Assembly (NCBI GenBank): GCA_944548615.1
Contig: OX155976.1
Span: 7,707,822 to 7,771,821 of the forward strand
Direction of reading: 5' to 3'
DNA from: Micropterix aruncella
Taxonomy: Eukaryota > Arthropoda > Insecta > Lepidoptera > Micropterigidae
DNA: 64,000 bases
The notes beneath the pieces are model-generated. The model did not search any database and was not told where the DNA came from. It saw only the letters and a program-made list of their open reading frames with translations. Shown here in pieces: positions 41,202-52,854 of the stretch (its first letter is position 1; each line of letters starts with the position of its first letter). Position numbers and translations under genes: made by a program.

Positions 41202-42150
41202 CTTTATAAAGAAGCTAATATCCTTGATTGTAGGCAACTTTTTCTAAAAACTTCCCTTTTAAGGCTATTTTTGGACAATAACTCAAATCTAGGAGTAATT
41301 CAGAACCGAAGACCAACGAGACAAGTTATACAAAATAGCCTTATAATACCCAGAATGAAAACATCATTTGGACAAAGACATTACTCTTTCATTGCGCCGA
41401 GATTTTACAATCTGATCAATATGGAAATAAAAATGAATTTAACATTTAGGGAATTCAAAAATAAATTAAAGAAATGGTTATCGAATCATGACAGATTAAC
41501 CATACATCAAATGTTAGAAATAATAGTTTAATAAAACTTAGGTGCACAAATTTAAACATATTTTTATACATGTTGAATATATTCTTATGTATGTTGAATA
41601 TATTTTAACATTGAACTAACTACCAAAAATTATTTGACTTATGTTGTTATATATTATTTTGACAATGAATTGTACTTTTTTTGATTGGATATTTTCATAT
41701 TAAATCCTTTATTACTTAACATATTAATTAAATATTAATGACTGTTTCTTTCTTCTCTCACATATAAATAAATAAATACATTTTATTTATATTATTTAAC
41801 CGAATTTTATATTGCCGATTATATAATGGAATTGCACTTTATTTATTATATTATCTTTTAATATTTATTATTATTATTTTTTTTACTTCTTTTTTTGAAG
41901 ACCACATTTTAGGGCAATTTAGTGTTATTAGCTTTTTACTAAAACTTGTACATTTGTAAGCAATCAAGCAATCAAGCAAACTTGATTGTAATTTTAGAGT
42001 CCTGTGCACCCTAGAACGGGCTAGTCCCAGCTGGGTGACAGAATCAAATAAGCAAAAGTTTAAGGTTTTGCCTTTCGGTTCCTGTTATCTTTGTAAGCAA
42101 ATCAATGTTTTATAGTAATTAATTCTTAAATAAAATAAATAAAAATAATT
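41150..42150 (+). mobile_element. LINE family B C-terminus and 3' UTR
   Basis: Open frame reading LRPYRHPTKELYKEANILDC, RQLFLKTSLLRLF, NRRPTRQVIQNSLIIPRMKT, SFGQRHYSFIAPRFYNLINM and WLSNHDRLTIHQMLEIIV, with a stop at 41529-41531. A ~600-bp 3' UTR contains GAACGGGCTAGTCCCAGCTG and ends TTCTTAAATAAAATAAATAA. The tail matches the minus copy at 11690-12790. Confidence 0.85.
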
Positions 42151-42402
42151 GTCATAATTCTAATTGTTTAAAACATAATTAACAAAATGTAAATGTTACA
42201 AATAATTATTGTTTTTTTCAAATCAGTAAAAATTACACTGAAAAATAACCAAAAGTCAGACAAAATAAAAGATAAATTCTTAATAATGTCATACGTAAAA
42301 CGACAATAATCATATTGAATAATCAAATAATGGGCCCGATTGCGTTACTTTGTGAACTAAAACTGAAATTAGTTCAAGCGAACGAGATAGAGCAATACGT
42401 TA

Positions 42403-42715
42403 GGGGCTCTCTAGACGATCAAGCATGCTTGTTAAGCATCGCGTCGCGGGCTGGTAGGGGATCGTAAACCGCAGGAAATATGCTTTTTTTTTTATATTTA
42501 CGAAAAATGCCTAATTTTGTAGTTTTTCATCAGGGAGTCACGTCATGCAGCAATCAATTACGTCTAATTAACGTGACTCCCTGGTATAAATTACAAAATT
42601 AGGCATTTTTGGTTAATATTACAAACAAATATTTGCATATTTCTTGCGGTTTACGATCCCCTCACTGCACGCGACGCGAAGCTTGTCAAGCATGCTTGAT
42701 CGTCTAGAGAGTCCC
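42403..42715. mobile_element. Foldback MITE, copy 1
   Basis: Long inverted repeats: GGGGCTCTCTAGACGATCAA, GCATCGCGTCGCGGGC and GGATCGTAAACCGCAGGAAA on the left, complements on the right. The central arms include GGGAGTCACGT and ACGTGACTCCC. Sister copy at 44711-45025. Confidence 0.85.
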
Positions 42716-42742
42716 GGAATATGAAACGAACGATAAAATGCA

Positions 42743-43695
42743 TATACAGGATGTGATTACAGCACGGGCATTTCTTGTAGTGGGTGAACCAAAACGACGC
42801 GGTAAGCAACATTTAGTTAAAAAAAAATACTTGTGGCACTCGGGGACTGCCACGGTAAAGCTATTGAATAGCATTTTTAACAACTTATGCAATTATATTT
42901 ATTTATTTATTTTATTTTTTCTGATATCAGATAACTGCGCTCTATCGGAAAACGTTGAAATTATTCCGAATCATTTGCGGCAGCAAATGATTCGGAATAA
43001 TTTAAATGTCTTTCGATAGAGCGCCGCGCACGATTTTTTTATTCAATAAAGCAAAAAAACCGAATTATTCGAAAAAAATCGTAGATAAAAAGATAGATAA
43101 TTAAATTATCTTTAAAATGGTGCAGGTTTCATAATAATACGCCAGATAGTATTTGCGTAGTAGTCGTTTTTGTGTTCGGTTAGACCTAATTTCACAAATT
43201 AATTACACTATGTAATATAAACAAAATCTAAAATATTCAAAGCTAAGAATATTAGGAAAATGTTCTTGTTTAACATATATTTTTTTCAAATCGTAAGCAG
43301 TACTCGGTTAGACGTAATTATCAGTTTAAAATCATTAATTTTCGTTAAGAAATTTCTTCATTCGGTCGCCGCGCTGGCCAGGCCCGCGATAAAAGCTATG
43401 CAATAGCTTAAAAAATGAAAAAAACAAAACAAAACATTTTTTTGTTATTAAATTTATAAATTATATCTATTGAAGAAAAGTTTCAGAAGCGTTGAGCGCG
43501 CTGCGCGATCTATTGGTAGGTAGTATATCGCAAATAAACAATATTAGCGATATTTTATCTACCAGTAGATAGCGCATCGTACTCATAGCTTTTAAACTAT
43601 TAAAAAAAACATATCAACATATCAAAAGTTGCTTACTTCGTCGTACTGATTCACCCACTATATGAAATTACCGTGCTGTAATCACATCCTGTATA
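42743..43695. mobile_element. TIR element Q containing a nested family P copy
   Basis: Left TACAGGATGTGATTACAGCA and its complement at the right, ending 43695. Inverted-repeat similarity continues (GTAGTGGGTGAA, GTAAGCAAC) for about 70 bp. TA flanks suggest a Tc1/mariner-type TA target. No transposase; the core holds family P (42829-43415) and the hairpin block shared with 21900. Confidence 0.75.
42829..43415 (+). mobile_element. Family P hairpin retroposon, copy 2
   Basis: Sense plus: GTGGCACTCGGGGACTGCC at the 5' side, GCTATGCAATAGCTTAAAAA at the 3' side. Nested in the TIR element. Confidence 0.85.
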
Positions 43696-43763
43696 AGTCT
43701 GGCTCAACATTAAAGTGCTTAATGATTACGAATCGGAACCTGTACAAAAATGTACAATTTTAT

Positions 43764-44060
43764 AATAATAATAACAATAATAACAAATTCGTTATTTGCA
43801 CTTAATTATTATACAAAAAGGCGAGCTTGTTGCCACATGGAAATGTCTTACAACTAACCTAAAAACAGTGGTACATGCGCACATTGTGAAAATAAAGATT
43901 ATTACAAAACATACAGATCGTCTGCATAACATACTGACAAGTGGAAGAATTTAAAACTAATAATGCCCGAGGAGAGGAAATTGGGAGAGGAAAAGGAGAG
44001 AAAGGGAAGAACTGGTTACTTATTAGAAAGGTAGTAATCCTTAAGTTGAGTATTAAACGA
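43764..44060 (-). mobile_element. LINE family V 3' end, minus strand
   Basis: TAATAATAATAACAATAATA tail, AAAAAGGCGAGCTTGTTGCC motif and GGAGAGGAAA-type purine run as in 24306-24560. Coding part absent. Confidence 0.7.
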
Positions 44061-44710
44061 TGGTAAAGAAGGCGAGTTTCGTATGTTTGCTGGAAATAAT
44101 AACAATAAATAATAAAATAAGAACGCGCATAGTCTACACTCGCGCGCCGCTCAGTTGACTGTCGGCAGCGTCGGTGTGTAGTCGTGTCTGTTCCTAATTA
44201 ATATGTTGCTTAGATTTCCTACAAAATTACCGTAAACTGAATGAAACAATTTTAGCTGCAATTTCTTAAATACTACTAAACCGAACACGTTTTCTAGGAT
44301 GTAAATCGTAAAGATTATATTAAAAAATATAAAAATCACGAAGCGTCATTAGCGCCACGATGAAAAACATGTAGAAATTTTGAAAAAAGGGAATCCCTCG
44401 CTATCTAGTTACAGAAATCACAAAGTAAAGTAAAACATCCTACTTGAAAAAAGCTCAGTTGGTTTGAATATGGCATAATTAATGGATGATATAATTTTGT
44501 TATTACTTTTAATATATTCATAATTATAGTGCGCTATTGCGCACAACATGAGGTGACGCTGTTGAAGCTAATTTAACGTCCATCTCCTTCAAACGCGCAA
44601 ACTATAATGTGAAACTACCGCGAACCATTGCGAGTGTGGAGCTTTGTTTCGCTCATCGCGAGCTCGCGGTGAGTTTGCGGCGCGAAGTCGCGCGCGATTT
44701 GCGGACTAAA
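44061..44710. other. Unrecognised interval, CG-rich toward the right
   Basis: 44600-44700 is rich in CGCGAGCTCGCGG-type sequence, unlike its surroundings. No function assigned. Confidence 0.4.
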
Positions 44711-45025
44711 GGGCTCCCTAGACGATCAATCATGCTTGACAAGCATCGCATCGCGGGCTGGGAAGGGATCGTAAACCGCAGGAAAAATGCAATAATTTTT
44801 TAAAAATATTTACCATTTTTTTAAATATTTTGTAGTTTATACCAGGGATTAACATTAATTAGACGTAATTGATTGATGAATGACTTGACTCCCTGGTATA
44901 AACTACAAAATTAGGCATTTTTGGTAAACATTTTTAAAAATACCTGCATTTTTCCTGCGGTTTACGATCCTCTCCCAGCCCGCGACGCGATGCTTGTCAA
45001 GCATGCTTGATCGTCTAGGGAGCCC
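44711..45025. mobile_element. Foldback MITE, copy 2
   Basis: GGGCTCCCTAGACGATCAAT to its complement ATCGTCTAGGGAGCCC. The inner arms carry ATCGTAAACCGCAGGAAA and ACCAGGG. Same family as 42403-42715. Confidence 0.85.
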
Positions 45026-45523
45026 TTAAGTGTAGAGCGGACTTTTCGATATCTTTTGTAGGTGAAACTGCTTATATATTGTGTAAATGAAAAACCTATA
45101 TTGTTTTAAGACCATTTTATTATACTAAAATATTTCACGAACGGTCAAGATTTTTTCGAGCCACCCTTGAATAGAACTTTCCATTAACGCCTTTTCCCCA
45201 ATCGTTGTACACACAACAGTAGAAAATTCATTTATATTGCAATATGATTACTGTAGCACCCACGATAACGACGATTCTTGACCCACTTGCCAGAAATAGA
45301 GCCTATTTTGAAAGAAACAAATTTAATAGGTCAGTGAGCGATAATAAATTAAGATTTGATGTTGATTGATGATCATTTCAGAATTTGACGAACATATTTC
45401 TTTTCATGCATGAGATTGCTGTTTAATTAAATTCGTAAGCTGGACGAGGGCATTGGTAGTATATACTTAAATATTTTGTTATATCTTTATATAGGTTTAT
45501 ATAGCAGCGTTTCCCAAACTTGT
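45026..45523. other. Unrecognised interval ending in a hAT-like terminus
   Basis: Nothing recognised up to CAGCGTTTCCCAAACTTG at about 45505-45522, which resembles a hAT end. Confidence 0.4.
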
Positions 45524-46223
45524 TTAGCCCTGGCCCGGTAGCTACGGGGCCCTTGCTGAGTTGGTCACGAAGACCCATTCTGTTCAGGGTTGGTCACACT
45601 CAGGGGTCGACACCCATTCGACGGCCTCCGAGCATGCAGTGCGAGCCTGGGTAGGACTCTGGCCTTATGGTTAGTTTCCCCTAGGAATCAATCTTCTGGC
45701 GCTCCTGGACGGTCTGCGCTCCGTGCGGCATAAGCCAATCGATTGCGCACTCTGACTAACAGTCAGAGGAGTCTGGAAGCAGTACTGTTTCCTATAGAGC
45801 GGGGGTGGTTGCGGACCTTACGGCGACTGCTCTTGAAACGACCATCGGCTACCCGATCCTGGGTGAACAGCCGGACAAAGGATGCCGTGGTCCGCGATAG
45901 ATTCGGCATACACCGTTTCACCGCTTCGTAAGGGAAAGGACCGCGCAAGCGACCTCGAACTCGTAACCAATCGAGAGACTGGAGTAATCTGGTTGCAATT
46001 GCAAGTAAGGGCGTGAGTGTAAGCCCGCTGGGTAACACTCCTGGCTATCTCGCAGTTAAGGCGTTAGCCTCTTACGGGTTTGTGGCGGAGCTTGACGGTG
46101 GACTGTTTTGTCCAAGTCTTCTGCGCTCACTCCAGGGAGATAGAACGACTAATCGTTAAAACTTCCTGATGTGACGGGCTCGCCCGTTGTAGTTGACAAC
46201 TCTAGTTAGCCCTGACCCGGTAG
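45524..46223 (+). mobile_element. Family G, copy 4, full length with 18-bp target duplication
   Basis: Element 45542-46205, sense plus. Flanks TTAGCCCTGGCCCGGTAG (45524-45541) and TTAGCCCTGACCCGGTAG (46206-46223) differ at one base. The 5' side has GGGGCCCTTGCTGAGTTGG; the 3' hairpin is ACGGG-CTCG-CCCGT, followed by GTTGACAACTCTA. No poly(A). Confidence 0.9.
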
Positions 46224-46467
46224 TTTTTAAACGACTGCCCACAAAAATTGAGTGTAATGTGTTTAGGGTTCATACATGTAAGTTTTCCGTTTCTTTTTTC
46301 CACCATAACTTCTAAATGCTTGAAACGATTTAAAATGTGTGGTAATGTTAGATTCGCAATGTTATTCCGAGTGTCATAGGGTACGTGCGACGAAACCTTA
46401 CTCTCTATATAGGGAGAAAACAGCGCCTTTGATATAATTCGCCGTGTTACGTGTTGGTTTTGTTTGT
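46224..46467 (+). repeat. Repeat N, uninterrupted copy
   Basis: AAACGACTGCCCACAAAAAT through GAGTGTCATAGGGTACGTGC to CCGTGTTACGTG. Contains the empty site of the hAT insertion at 25145. Confidence 0.8.
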
Positions 46468-46830
46468 TTTTTTAGCGCTCTCACGTTTTAATTAATTGCA
46501 ATTAATTTAGGACCTAAATAAAAATTGTGACTAGGTGCTGCCCTAGAGAATTAATCAGTCAATATAATGAAATTATAATAAAACACACTCACCGCTTACA
46601 TTGTAGGAGTAAATGCGCCTGAAAGTTTTCAAAGTCAGTTTAAAGCCTTAATGTCCAAGGCAATGAGCAACTTTTTTGAGTTCAAATTTTAAATTGGTTC
46701 CTTATCGAGGGATTCACTTAGAACTTTTTTTAAAAATAAATGCTTATTTTTTTTAAAAACTCATAAAGCTAATATTCTTCAGATATGGCCGTTCAGATAG
46801 GTATCACGTCGCCTTAACTCGCGCTCATAA
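46468..46830 (-). repeat. Repeat M, copy 3, truncated
   Basis: Inverse complement of the M copies, from GCGCTCTCACGTTTTAATTA to CCGTTCAGATAGGTATCACG. Confidence 0.8.
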
Positions 46831-46984
46831 ATTTCCCTCATCCGCTCCCTCTTCCCCGCGTCATTATAGGTATATTGCTTTTTTAAATTTTGATTTATGC
46901 TTCATTTTCTGTGGATGTTAATGTAAGATACATCTGATACGAGCTGCATTTTAAAGTGATTTATTTTTACTGAAAAACACGTTG

Positions 46985-47045
46985 TCCTATTAGGTTAAGG
47001 TTAGCTGTAAGATATCTTCAACGCAATAAGCTAGGCGATTTGTTT
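46985..47045 (+). mobile_element. LINE family V 3' motif, orphan
   Basis: AAGGTTAGCTGTAAGATATC, CGCAATAAGCTAGG and AATAATAAAG: the terminal part of the LINE 3' UTR without coding sequence. Confidence 0.6.
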
Positions 47046-47398
47046 AATAATAAAGCGTTTTATTATGTAAATTTATTATCAGTAAATTTATTATCAATGC
47101 AAATGATGTCCACTTATTCATTCATTCATTCATGATTTAATAGCACATTAACTGAGAGTACGATCAAGGAAAACGTTGCCATGAGCTAACATAATATAGG
47201 CTATGGGAAAACATGTGTACCCTTGAGGAAAATTGCATGAATCAATCCATGTGCGGACGTGTAATATGCTCCGGAAGTCGAAAAGGTAGCGAATGCTAGG
47301 ACAATTTCGTAAATTTAATAACGATTTGCCCGAGCAGTTAGAGAACGCAATGGAATTGATCAATCGTATCTTTATTTAATTTGTAATTCACAATAATA
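47046..47398. other. Unrecognised interval
   Basis: ATTCATTCATTCATTCATG short repeat near 47115; otherwise nothing. Confidence 0.4.
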
Positions 47399-47584
47399 CT
47401 AGTTGAAACCCGTCGAACTCGACGGTCACTTTATTGACCGTAATGTAAAAAAAGTAATGACTTTTTTATTTTTCTCTCTTGGTCACGCATCTACAGACCG
47501 AGAGCTTTATTTTGACACCTCAATCATATTTTTACACCCAACCGTTCTCTCAATTTGGCAACACGTTTTAAATGAATATATAGA
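47399..47584 (-). mobile_element. Miniature Helitron 4 (186 bp)
   Basis: 3' end A|CTAGTTGAAACCCGTCGA; read on minus it has the perfect hairpin CCGTCGA-GT-TCGACGG 7-8 bases before CTAG. 5' end TCTATATATTCATTTAAAAC at 47584, next base T on plus. Confidence 0.8.
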
Positions 47585-47588
47585 TATA

Positions 47589-48279
47589 CTAGCTGACCCG
47601 TGCCCACTTAGTTGGGCGGTAAAACTTTTTACCTATGATTTATTTCCTGACTGCCAAAAGAAGGGTTATATTTTACTGCATATGTATGTATGTATTTGCA
47701 TGCCAATTTGATCATAATACCGTTATTTGTGAGTGGCTTATTTGTGAGCGTATTATCTCTTTAACTATTTATGCAGTAAAAGGGAAATGATGTGCATTAA
47801 AAAAGGGAAAAGTCTCTTGTTTTAAACACTTCAGACGATAATTTTACTTATTTAGATAAGAATTCATAATTGTTGATAATATGACCAATAAACATGACCT
47901 ATCGATTTAAATTATTTTTTTAATATTAAATACTACTTTTTGTGACTTAAATATAAAAGTTAGGCATATGCGGTCGCTGACTTTTTTGTAGGCATTATCA
48001 AGCCTACAACTTTTCACTACAACCTTCATCATATATCTCTCATCGTTAAGGTAACATTAGTTAGAAACATTTTCGTTCGACCGCTTATTCTCCGACTTAC
48101 TTTGCAAATCCGACTACCACGAAAAAGTCTTTTTATTGTTCGGATTAATATATAGCCTATGACACTCACGAATAGCGTGGCTTTCTATTGGTAAAAGAAT
48201 TTTCAAAATCGGTTCAGTAGATCCAGAGATTACTTCCTACAACGTCACAAACTTTACCTCTTTATAATATTAGTATAGA
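47589..48279 (-). mobile_element. Non-autonomous Helitron 5
   Basis: Same family as 38278-38926: A|CTAGCTGACCCGTGCCCAC to TCTATACTAATATTATAAAG at 48279. Lies 4 bp from Helitron 4. Confidence 0.85.
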
Positions 48280-48654
48280 TAATAAAACATCCTTTTCCTT
48301 GTAAAAATATTTGAAGTAATTCAAATATTTTATAGTTTAAACAAAAGTGTATCTTGGTGTAACTAATTAATATTAGTTTCACGAAGCGAACATCATACAG
48401 CTTCCATATCGCTATGATACCGAATTTGCATCCGTTTCCATGAGCAATCATTATTATGATTATAGTATTGTTATACAGCAATATTTGGACAAAATGATAT
48501 GATGGCATTTTAGAACGGTCAATATTGATTCTAATGGAGAGGAAATAAAATTTTAGGCGAACGTATGATTTGAGGAACGTATTATGCATTTATCAATATC
48601 CATGTGCTATGCATATATTGAATGACATCATGTTTCCAGCCTAGAAAAAAACTC
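48280..48654. other. Unrecognised AT-rich interval
   Basis: No support for genes or repeats. Confidence 0.4.
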
Positions 48655-48712
48655 TAGGTTTATTGTGATCTATCCAAGGCCTTTGACTGCGTCGATCATC
48701 TTGCTATTTATT
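48655..48712 (+). mobile_element. LINE RT motif fragment (catalytic motif A)
   Basis: The plus strand reads VYCDLSKAFDCVDHLAI, the RT motif carrying the first catalytic Asp. It is cut off by a TTTATTTTATTT run that looks like the tail of a minus-strand LINE (48712-48880). Confidence 0.75.
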
Positions 48713-49008
48713 TTATTTATTTATTAATTTACAATAACTTTATAATTATGTCATATACACACCATTAACATACTATGGTTGATTTGGGAGAGATTGAGCA
48801 CATCCTATGGTGAAAATGTCTATCCGCATTCCTAACTAGGTCAGAGACCCGTATCTAGGGATGCTGCTTTTTGTTTAAAGGTATCGACATTGATTTTATA
48901 AAATCAATGGTATCGATGAGCTGACTCTTTTGATGTTATGAACTTACGTTGCATTGCATAATACATAAGAATATATACATATATACATACACATACATAC
49001 ACACATAC

Positions 49009-49185
<177 letters not shown>

Positions 49186-49262
49186 CCTACACCCATATAT
49201 ACATAAGCAAATAATACACGACATTTGATATTAGTTAGTAATACATAATTTAATAAAACAAC

Positions 49263-50150
49263 TTAAATTATTAGCGAGAGCAATTGAGACTCAGCATACA
49301 TTGGACCCCTTTCAAGCAGGTACTTCTTTATAAGTATTTTGAATGAATTTAAATTGTTTGCATTCTTATAACTCTCATTTAAATTATTATAAAATCTCGG
49401 CGCAAGGAAGTAAAAATGCCTTTGGGCAAATGAAGACTTTACAATCGGAATATTATAATTTGACCCAGTAGCTTGCCTTGTGTTTTTAATTTGTTGGCTT
49501 CTTGTCTGTTGCTCCTTAATTCTGTGAAACTGAATTAGTAACTGTTTTATGAATAATTGCCTCACATCAAGTACTCCATATTCTGTATAGAGTTTCGCTG
49601 AGGGGTATCTAGGGGTTTTTTAATTTATGACCTTCAGAATCAGCTTCTGCGCATTGATCAGAGGAAGGAGCACTTGTGTGGTGCAACCACCCCATGCGAT
49701 TGTGCCATAGGACCACAGGCTTTGGCACAACGCCATATACACAGTTTTGAGAAGGGGCTTTGGTAGAACATTTCGAAGCTCTCTAAACACGTAGGCGAGT
49801 TTCCTTGTACTTGTGGCTAGGTTGCTTACATGTTGCTTCCATGTCAATGTTGCATCCATAGTGACACCCAGATACTTATATTCCCTAGTCCTTTCAATGG
49901 TTTGACAATTGCAGACGTCAGATCTAGAGCAAAAAGTTGAGTGCATTATTAGTTGGTTTTCGGTTTCTGAATTATTTATAGTTGCCTTGATATGAAATTG
50001 TATAACCTTTGTCTTAGAAATATTCAAAGTGAGAATATGGTTGTCGAGCCACTGCTTCGTCAGATTTAGGTTCGATTGGGCTTTGCGGTAAGCATCTTCC
50101 CAATTGTTAGCAGACGTAAGTAACACGGTGTCATCCGCGAACGCCACTAT
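49263..50150 (-). mobile_element. CR1/Jockey-like LINE, RT active site to C-terminus
   Basis: 50147 downwards reads MAFADDTVLLTSANNWEDAY (intact FADD box), KQWLDNHILTLNISKTKVIQ, REYKYLGVTMDATLTWKQHV and WSYGTIAWGGCTTQVLLPLI. A stop near 49618-49620 follows, then RRLFIK-type sequence resuming with SQQIKNTRQATGSNYNIPIV, SSFAQRHFYFLAPRFYN and ILIKKYLLERGPMYAESQ to 49263. It is the best-preserved RT part in the window. It is truncated at 50150 inside the palm, exactly beside an oppositely oriented LINE. Confidence 0.85.
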
Positions 50151-50164
50151 GGAAGCTTAAGCAT

Positions 50165-50905
50165 TCTAGATAGCATTTTAAACAGGGAATTAAATATAAT
50201 AGAGTCGCATTTGCAAGGACCAACGCAAATAACTAAAATCCAAAATATTGTAAGTAATCACCAGATAATTTACGTAAGGAGTTCCATAAGGCTCTATCCT
50301 GGTTCTTAACACGCTTTTATTAGGTCGACCTGTATGTAACTAACTATGTAATGGAATCTAAGGTAACTAATTTAACCATCTTCCAAGGATCGTAGCGTCA
50401 TAAAAATTGGCAGCTGTATGTAGTTCTGATGACAATACAATAATATGATACTGTCGAACTGATCTGATGATGGAGTCGGAAGATATGAACTGAAACTTCA
50501 TGATGGAACATCGTATCATAGCTGTGTTTGGACTTGTTAGAAAAGTCTTGAAATGAACTTTGACCACGATTAGGTTTCAAGGTCTGATGGTAAAGCCGGA
50601 AGATAGGCACTGGCATTCCATGATGGAATATCGTATCATAGCCGTGTTTGGACTTGTTAGAAAGGTCTTGTAATGAAATTTGACCACGATTTAAGATCAT
50701 TTATAAAAGCGTGTTTTTTAAACTACAAATTTATTTATCTTGTGTACATAAATAACATATCGGATGATGTTGAAATAACCCTTTATGCAGACAATAATTC
50801 TTCAATTTTGAGTGATGCAAACTTGGAAACTTTAGTCAAGCGAATTGATGCTACAGTGAGAAAGATGGGTACTTCGTTCTGCGTAAACGGACATTTCTTA
50901 ACCCT
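50165..50905 (+). mobile_element. LINE RT fragment split by a T repeat
   Basis: 50235-50300 reads KIQNIVSNHQIIYVR and GVP-stop-GSIL, that is GVPQGSIL with a Gln-to-stop change. After the T repeat the same LINE resumes at 50727 with KFIYLVYINNISDDVEITLY, ADN (YADD degraded to YADN) and NLETLVKRIDATVRKMGT, ending at 50919. Inactivated at two catalytic positions. Confidence 0.8.
50307..50718 (+). mobile_element. T repeat, copy 3, inserted in an RT domain
   Basis: AACACGCTTTTATTAGGTCG to AAAAGCGTGTT with three internal ~130-bp subrepeats (ATGGAACATCGTATCATAGC and variants). It interrupts the LINE between the GVPQGS and YADD motifs. Confidence 0.85.
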
Positions 50906-50964
50906 TCGAGTAGCGGCATAATTTCATGGTGTGCCATAAAATATTAAAATTAAAATATAAAATT

Positions 50965-51150
50965 TATTGGAATTTCTTGCAATATCGCCGCGCTCGACAA
51001 AATGTACTATAACTATGAAACTTCTATAGCAATCATAAAAAGAATAACTGTGCAATAATCGCATTGAAATTTTGCATATAGAATATTGAAATGTCATTTT
51101 GTAAAACAATTAGATAATCATGAATAAATATGAGAAAGTCGAAAAAGTGA
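50965..51150. repeat. Repeat J, copy 2
   Basis: Matches 19520-19712 with scattered substitutions. Confidence 0.8.
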
Positions 51151-51485
51151 AAAAAACATTTCTAACTTGTAGTTGTCTTACGGAAAAATACGGAACCCTA
51201 TTTAGAAAATGTAAATACTATCATGATCTTCATTAGATTCTCTATCAAAGGTAATATTTCGTTTTGCTTATTTACCTATAAAAATATTTAGATATTAGCT
51301 CATGAAAACCAATATCATTGATGATCTTTGGCAATGGACTTTTACTTTACTAAAAATATCTGCGAAATGACGCGTGAAATTATTCTAGCGACCGTCTACG
51401 TATCTATCGTAATAATGAGATATTTGGTATGGATTTTAGGATGCGTTCGAATTAGAAAATAATATTACTGTGCGCTCCGGGAGCA
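51151..51485. other. Unrecognised interval
   Basis: Nothing supported. Confidence 0.4.
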
Positions 51486-51566
51486 AGCCGCCAATATTGG
51501 TCGTTACGTAGTCAACGGTGTTCTGATGTGCAACCAAATTTGATCGTTACGTAGCAGAAGGGTGCT
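51486..51566 (-). repeat. Repeat K, copy 2
   Basis: Inverse of 13546-13612 (GTCAACGGTGTTCTGATGTG). Confidence 0.75.
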
Positions 51567-51639
51567 TCGAAATCCAACTCAATTAATTCCTCTCACGGCC
51601 GTCCCACGATAACGTCTTTCGCAACCGCCGTGGTGAAAA

Positions 51640-52230
51640 TGAACTTGAAAATGTTTACCATATTAAACTTTTAGGTATCAATTTAGATAATAAACTCTAA
51701 TGGTCAACTCATTTGGATGAATTGAGCAGAAAATTAAATAGTGCCACAAAAAATGTGCGGTTTTGAAGCCGCAAAGTTTGTATTCTTTGCCTATTTCTCT
51801 TCCTTAATAAACAATAACCTAATGTTCTGGGGAATGGCGGCAAAGTCGGTAATAATATTTCGCTACAGAAAAGAGGTAATCCGCAAATTGTTTAATTTCA
51901 TTAGTTATCGTATTAATTTCATTAGTTTTTCGAAAAAAATAATATTTTTAAATCTTTTTTGAAAGCTTTTAATAATTTTATTACATAATAGGTCCTAAAT
52001 TCTTGACTCCTCGAATCGGCCTCATACAACTATTGATTATATCTCTATCCCCAGAGTGCATATAGTTCATAATATCGGTTTGCATATTTATGAAAGATAC
52101 TCTTTCTGGCACGTAAATTAAAATACTCAATGGTGATGTCTCGACCCAAGTCTTTACCAAATAGGAAATTATCTCAGTAAGTCTATTTTACTGAAAACGG
52201 CCGTCACTCAAAGAAAAATATGTTTTAATT
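51640..52230 (+). mobile_element. LINE family F fragment
   Basis: Reads ENVYHIKLLGINLDNKL, a stop, WSTHLDELSRKLNSAT and, shifted, LMFWGMAAKSVIIFRYRKEV, then degenerate C-terminal sequence (GPKFLTPRIGLIQL-like). It corresponds to the minus fragment at 15540-15920. Confidence 0.7.
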
Positions 52231-52242
52231 GTGTTCAGCGTT

Positions 52243-52850
52243 TCTTTTTTTAAGCTATTGCATTGCTTTTTTCGCGGGCCTAGGCCAGCGCGGCGACCGA
52301 ATGAAGAAATTTCTTAACGAAAATTAATGATTTTAAACTGATAATTACGTCTGAACGAGTACTGCTTACGATTCGAAAAAAAATACATGTTAAACAAGAA
52401 CATTTTTCTAATATTCTTAGCTTTGAATATTTTAGATTTTGTTTATATTACATAGTGTAATTAATTTGTGAAATTAGGTCTAATCGAACACAAAAACGAC
52501 TACTACGCAAATACTATCTGGCGTATTATTATGAAACCTGCACCATTTTAAAGATAATTTAATTATCTATCTTTTTATCTACGATTTTTTTCGAATAATC
52601 CGTTTTTTTGCTTTATGGAATAAAAAATTCGTGCGCGGCGCTCTATCGGAAGACGTTTAAATTATTCCAAATCATTTGCTTCCGCAGCCGCAAATGATTC
52701 GGAATAATTTCAACGTTTTCCGATAGAGCGCAGTTATCTGATATCAGAAAAAATAAAATAAATACATAATTATAATTGCATAAGTTCTTAAAAATGCTAT
52801 GCAATAGCTTTACCGCGGCAGTCCCCGAGTGCCACACGTATTTTTTTTTT
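52243..52850 (-). mobile_element. Family P hairpin retroposon, copy 3
   Basis: TTTTTAAGCTATTGCATTGC to GTGCCACACGTATTTTTTT, closely matching copy 1 and keeping the long stem-loop (near 52640-52733). Confidence 0.85.
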
Positions 52851-52854
52851 ATTT

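Noticed and set aside
42704..43019. ORFs on both strands across 42.7-43.0 kb
   Set aside because: They span the left terminus of TIR element Q, the nested family P hairpin and unrelated flank.
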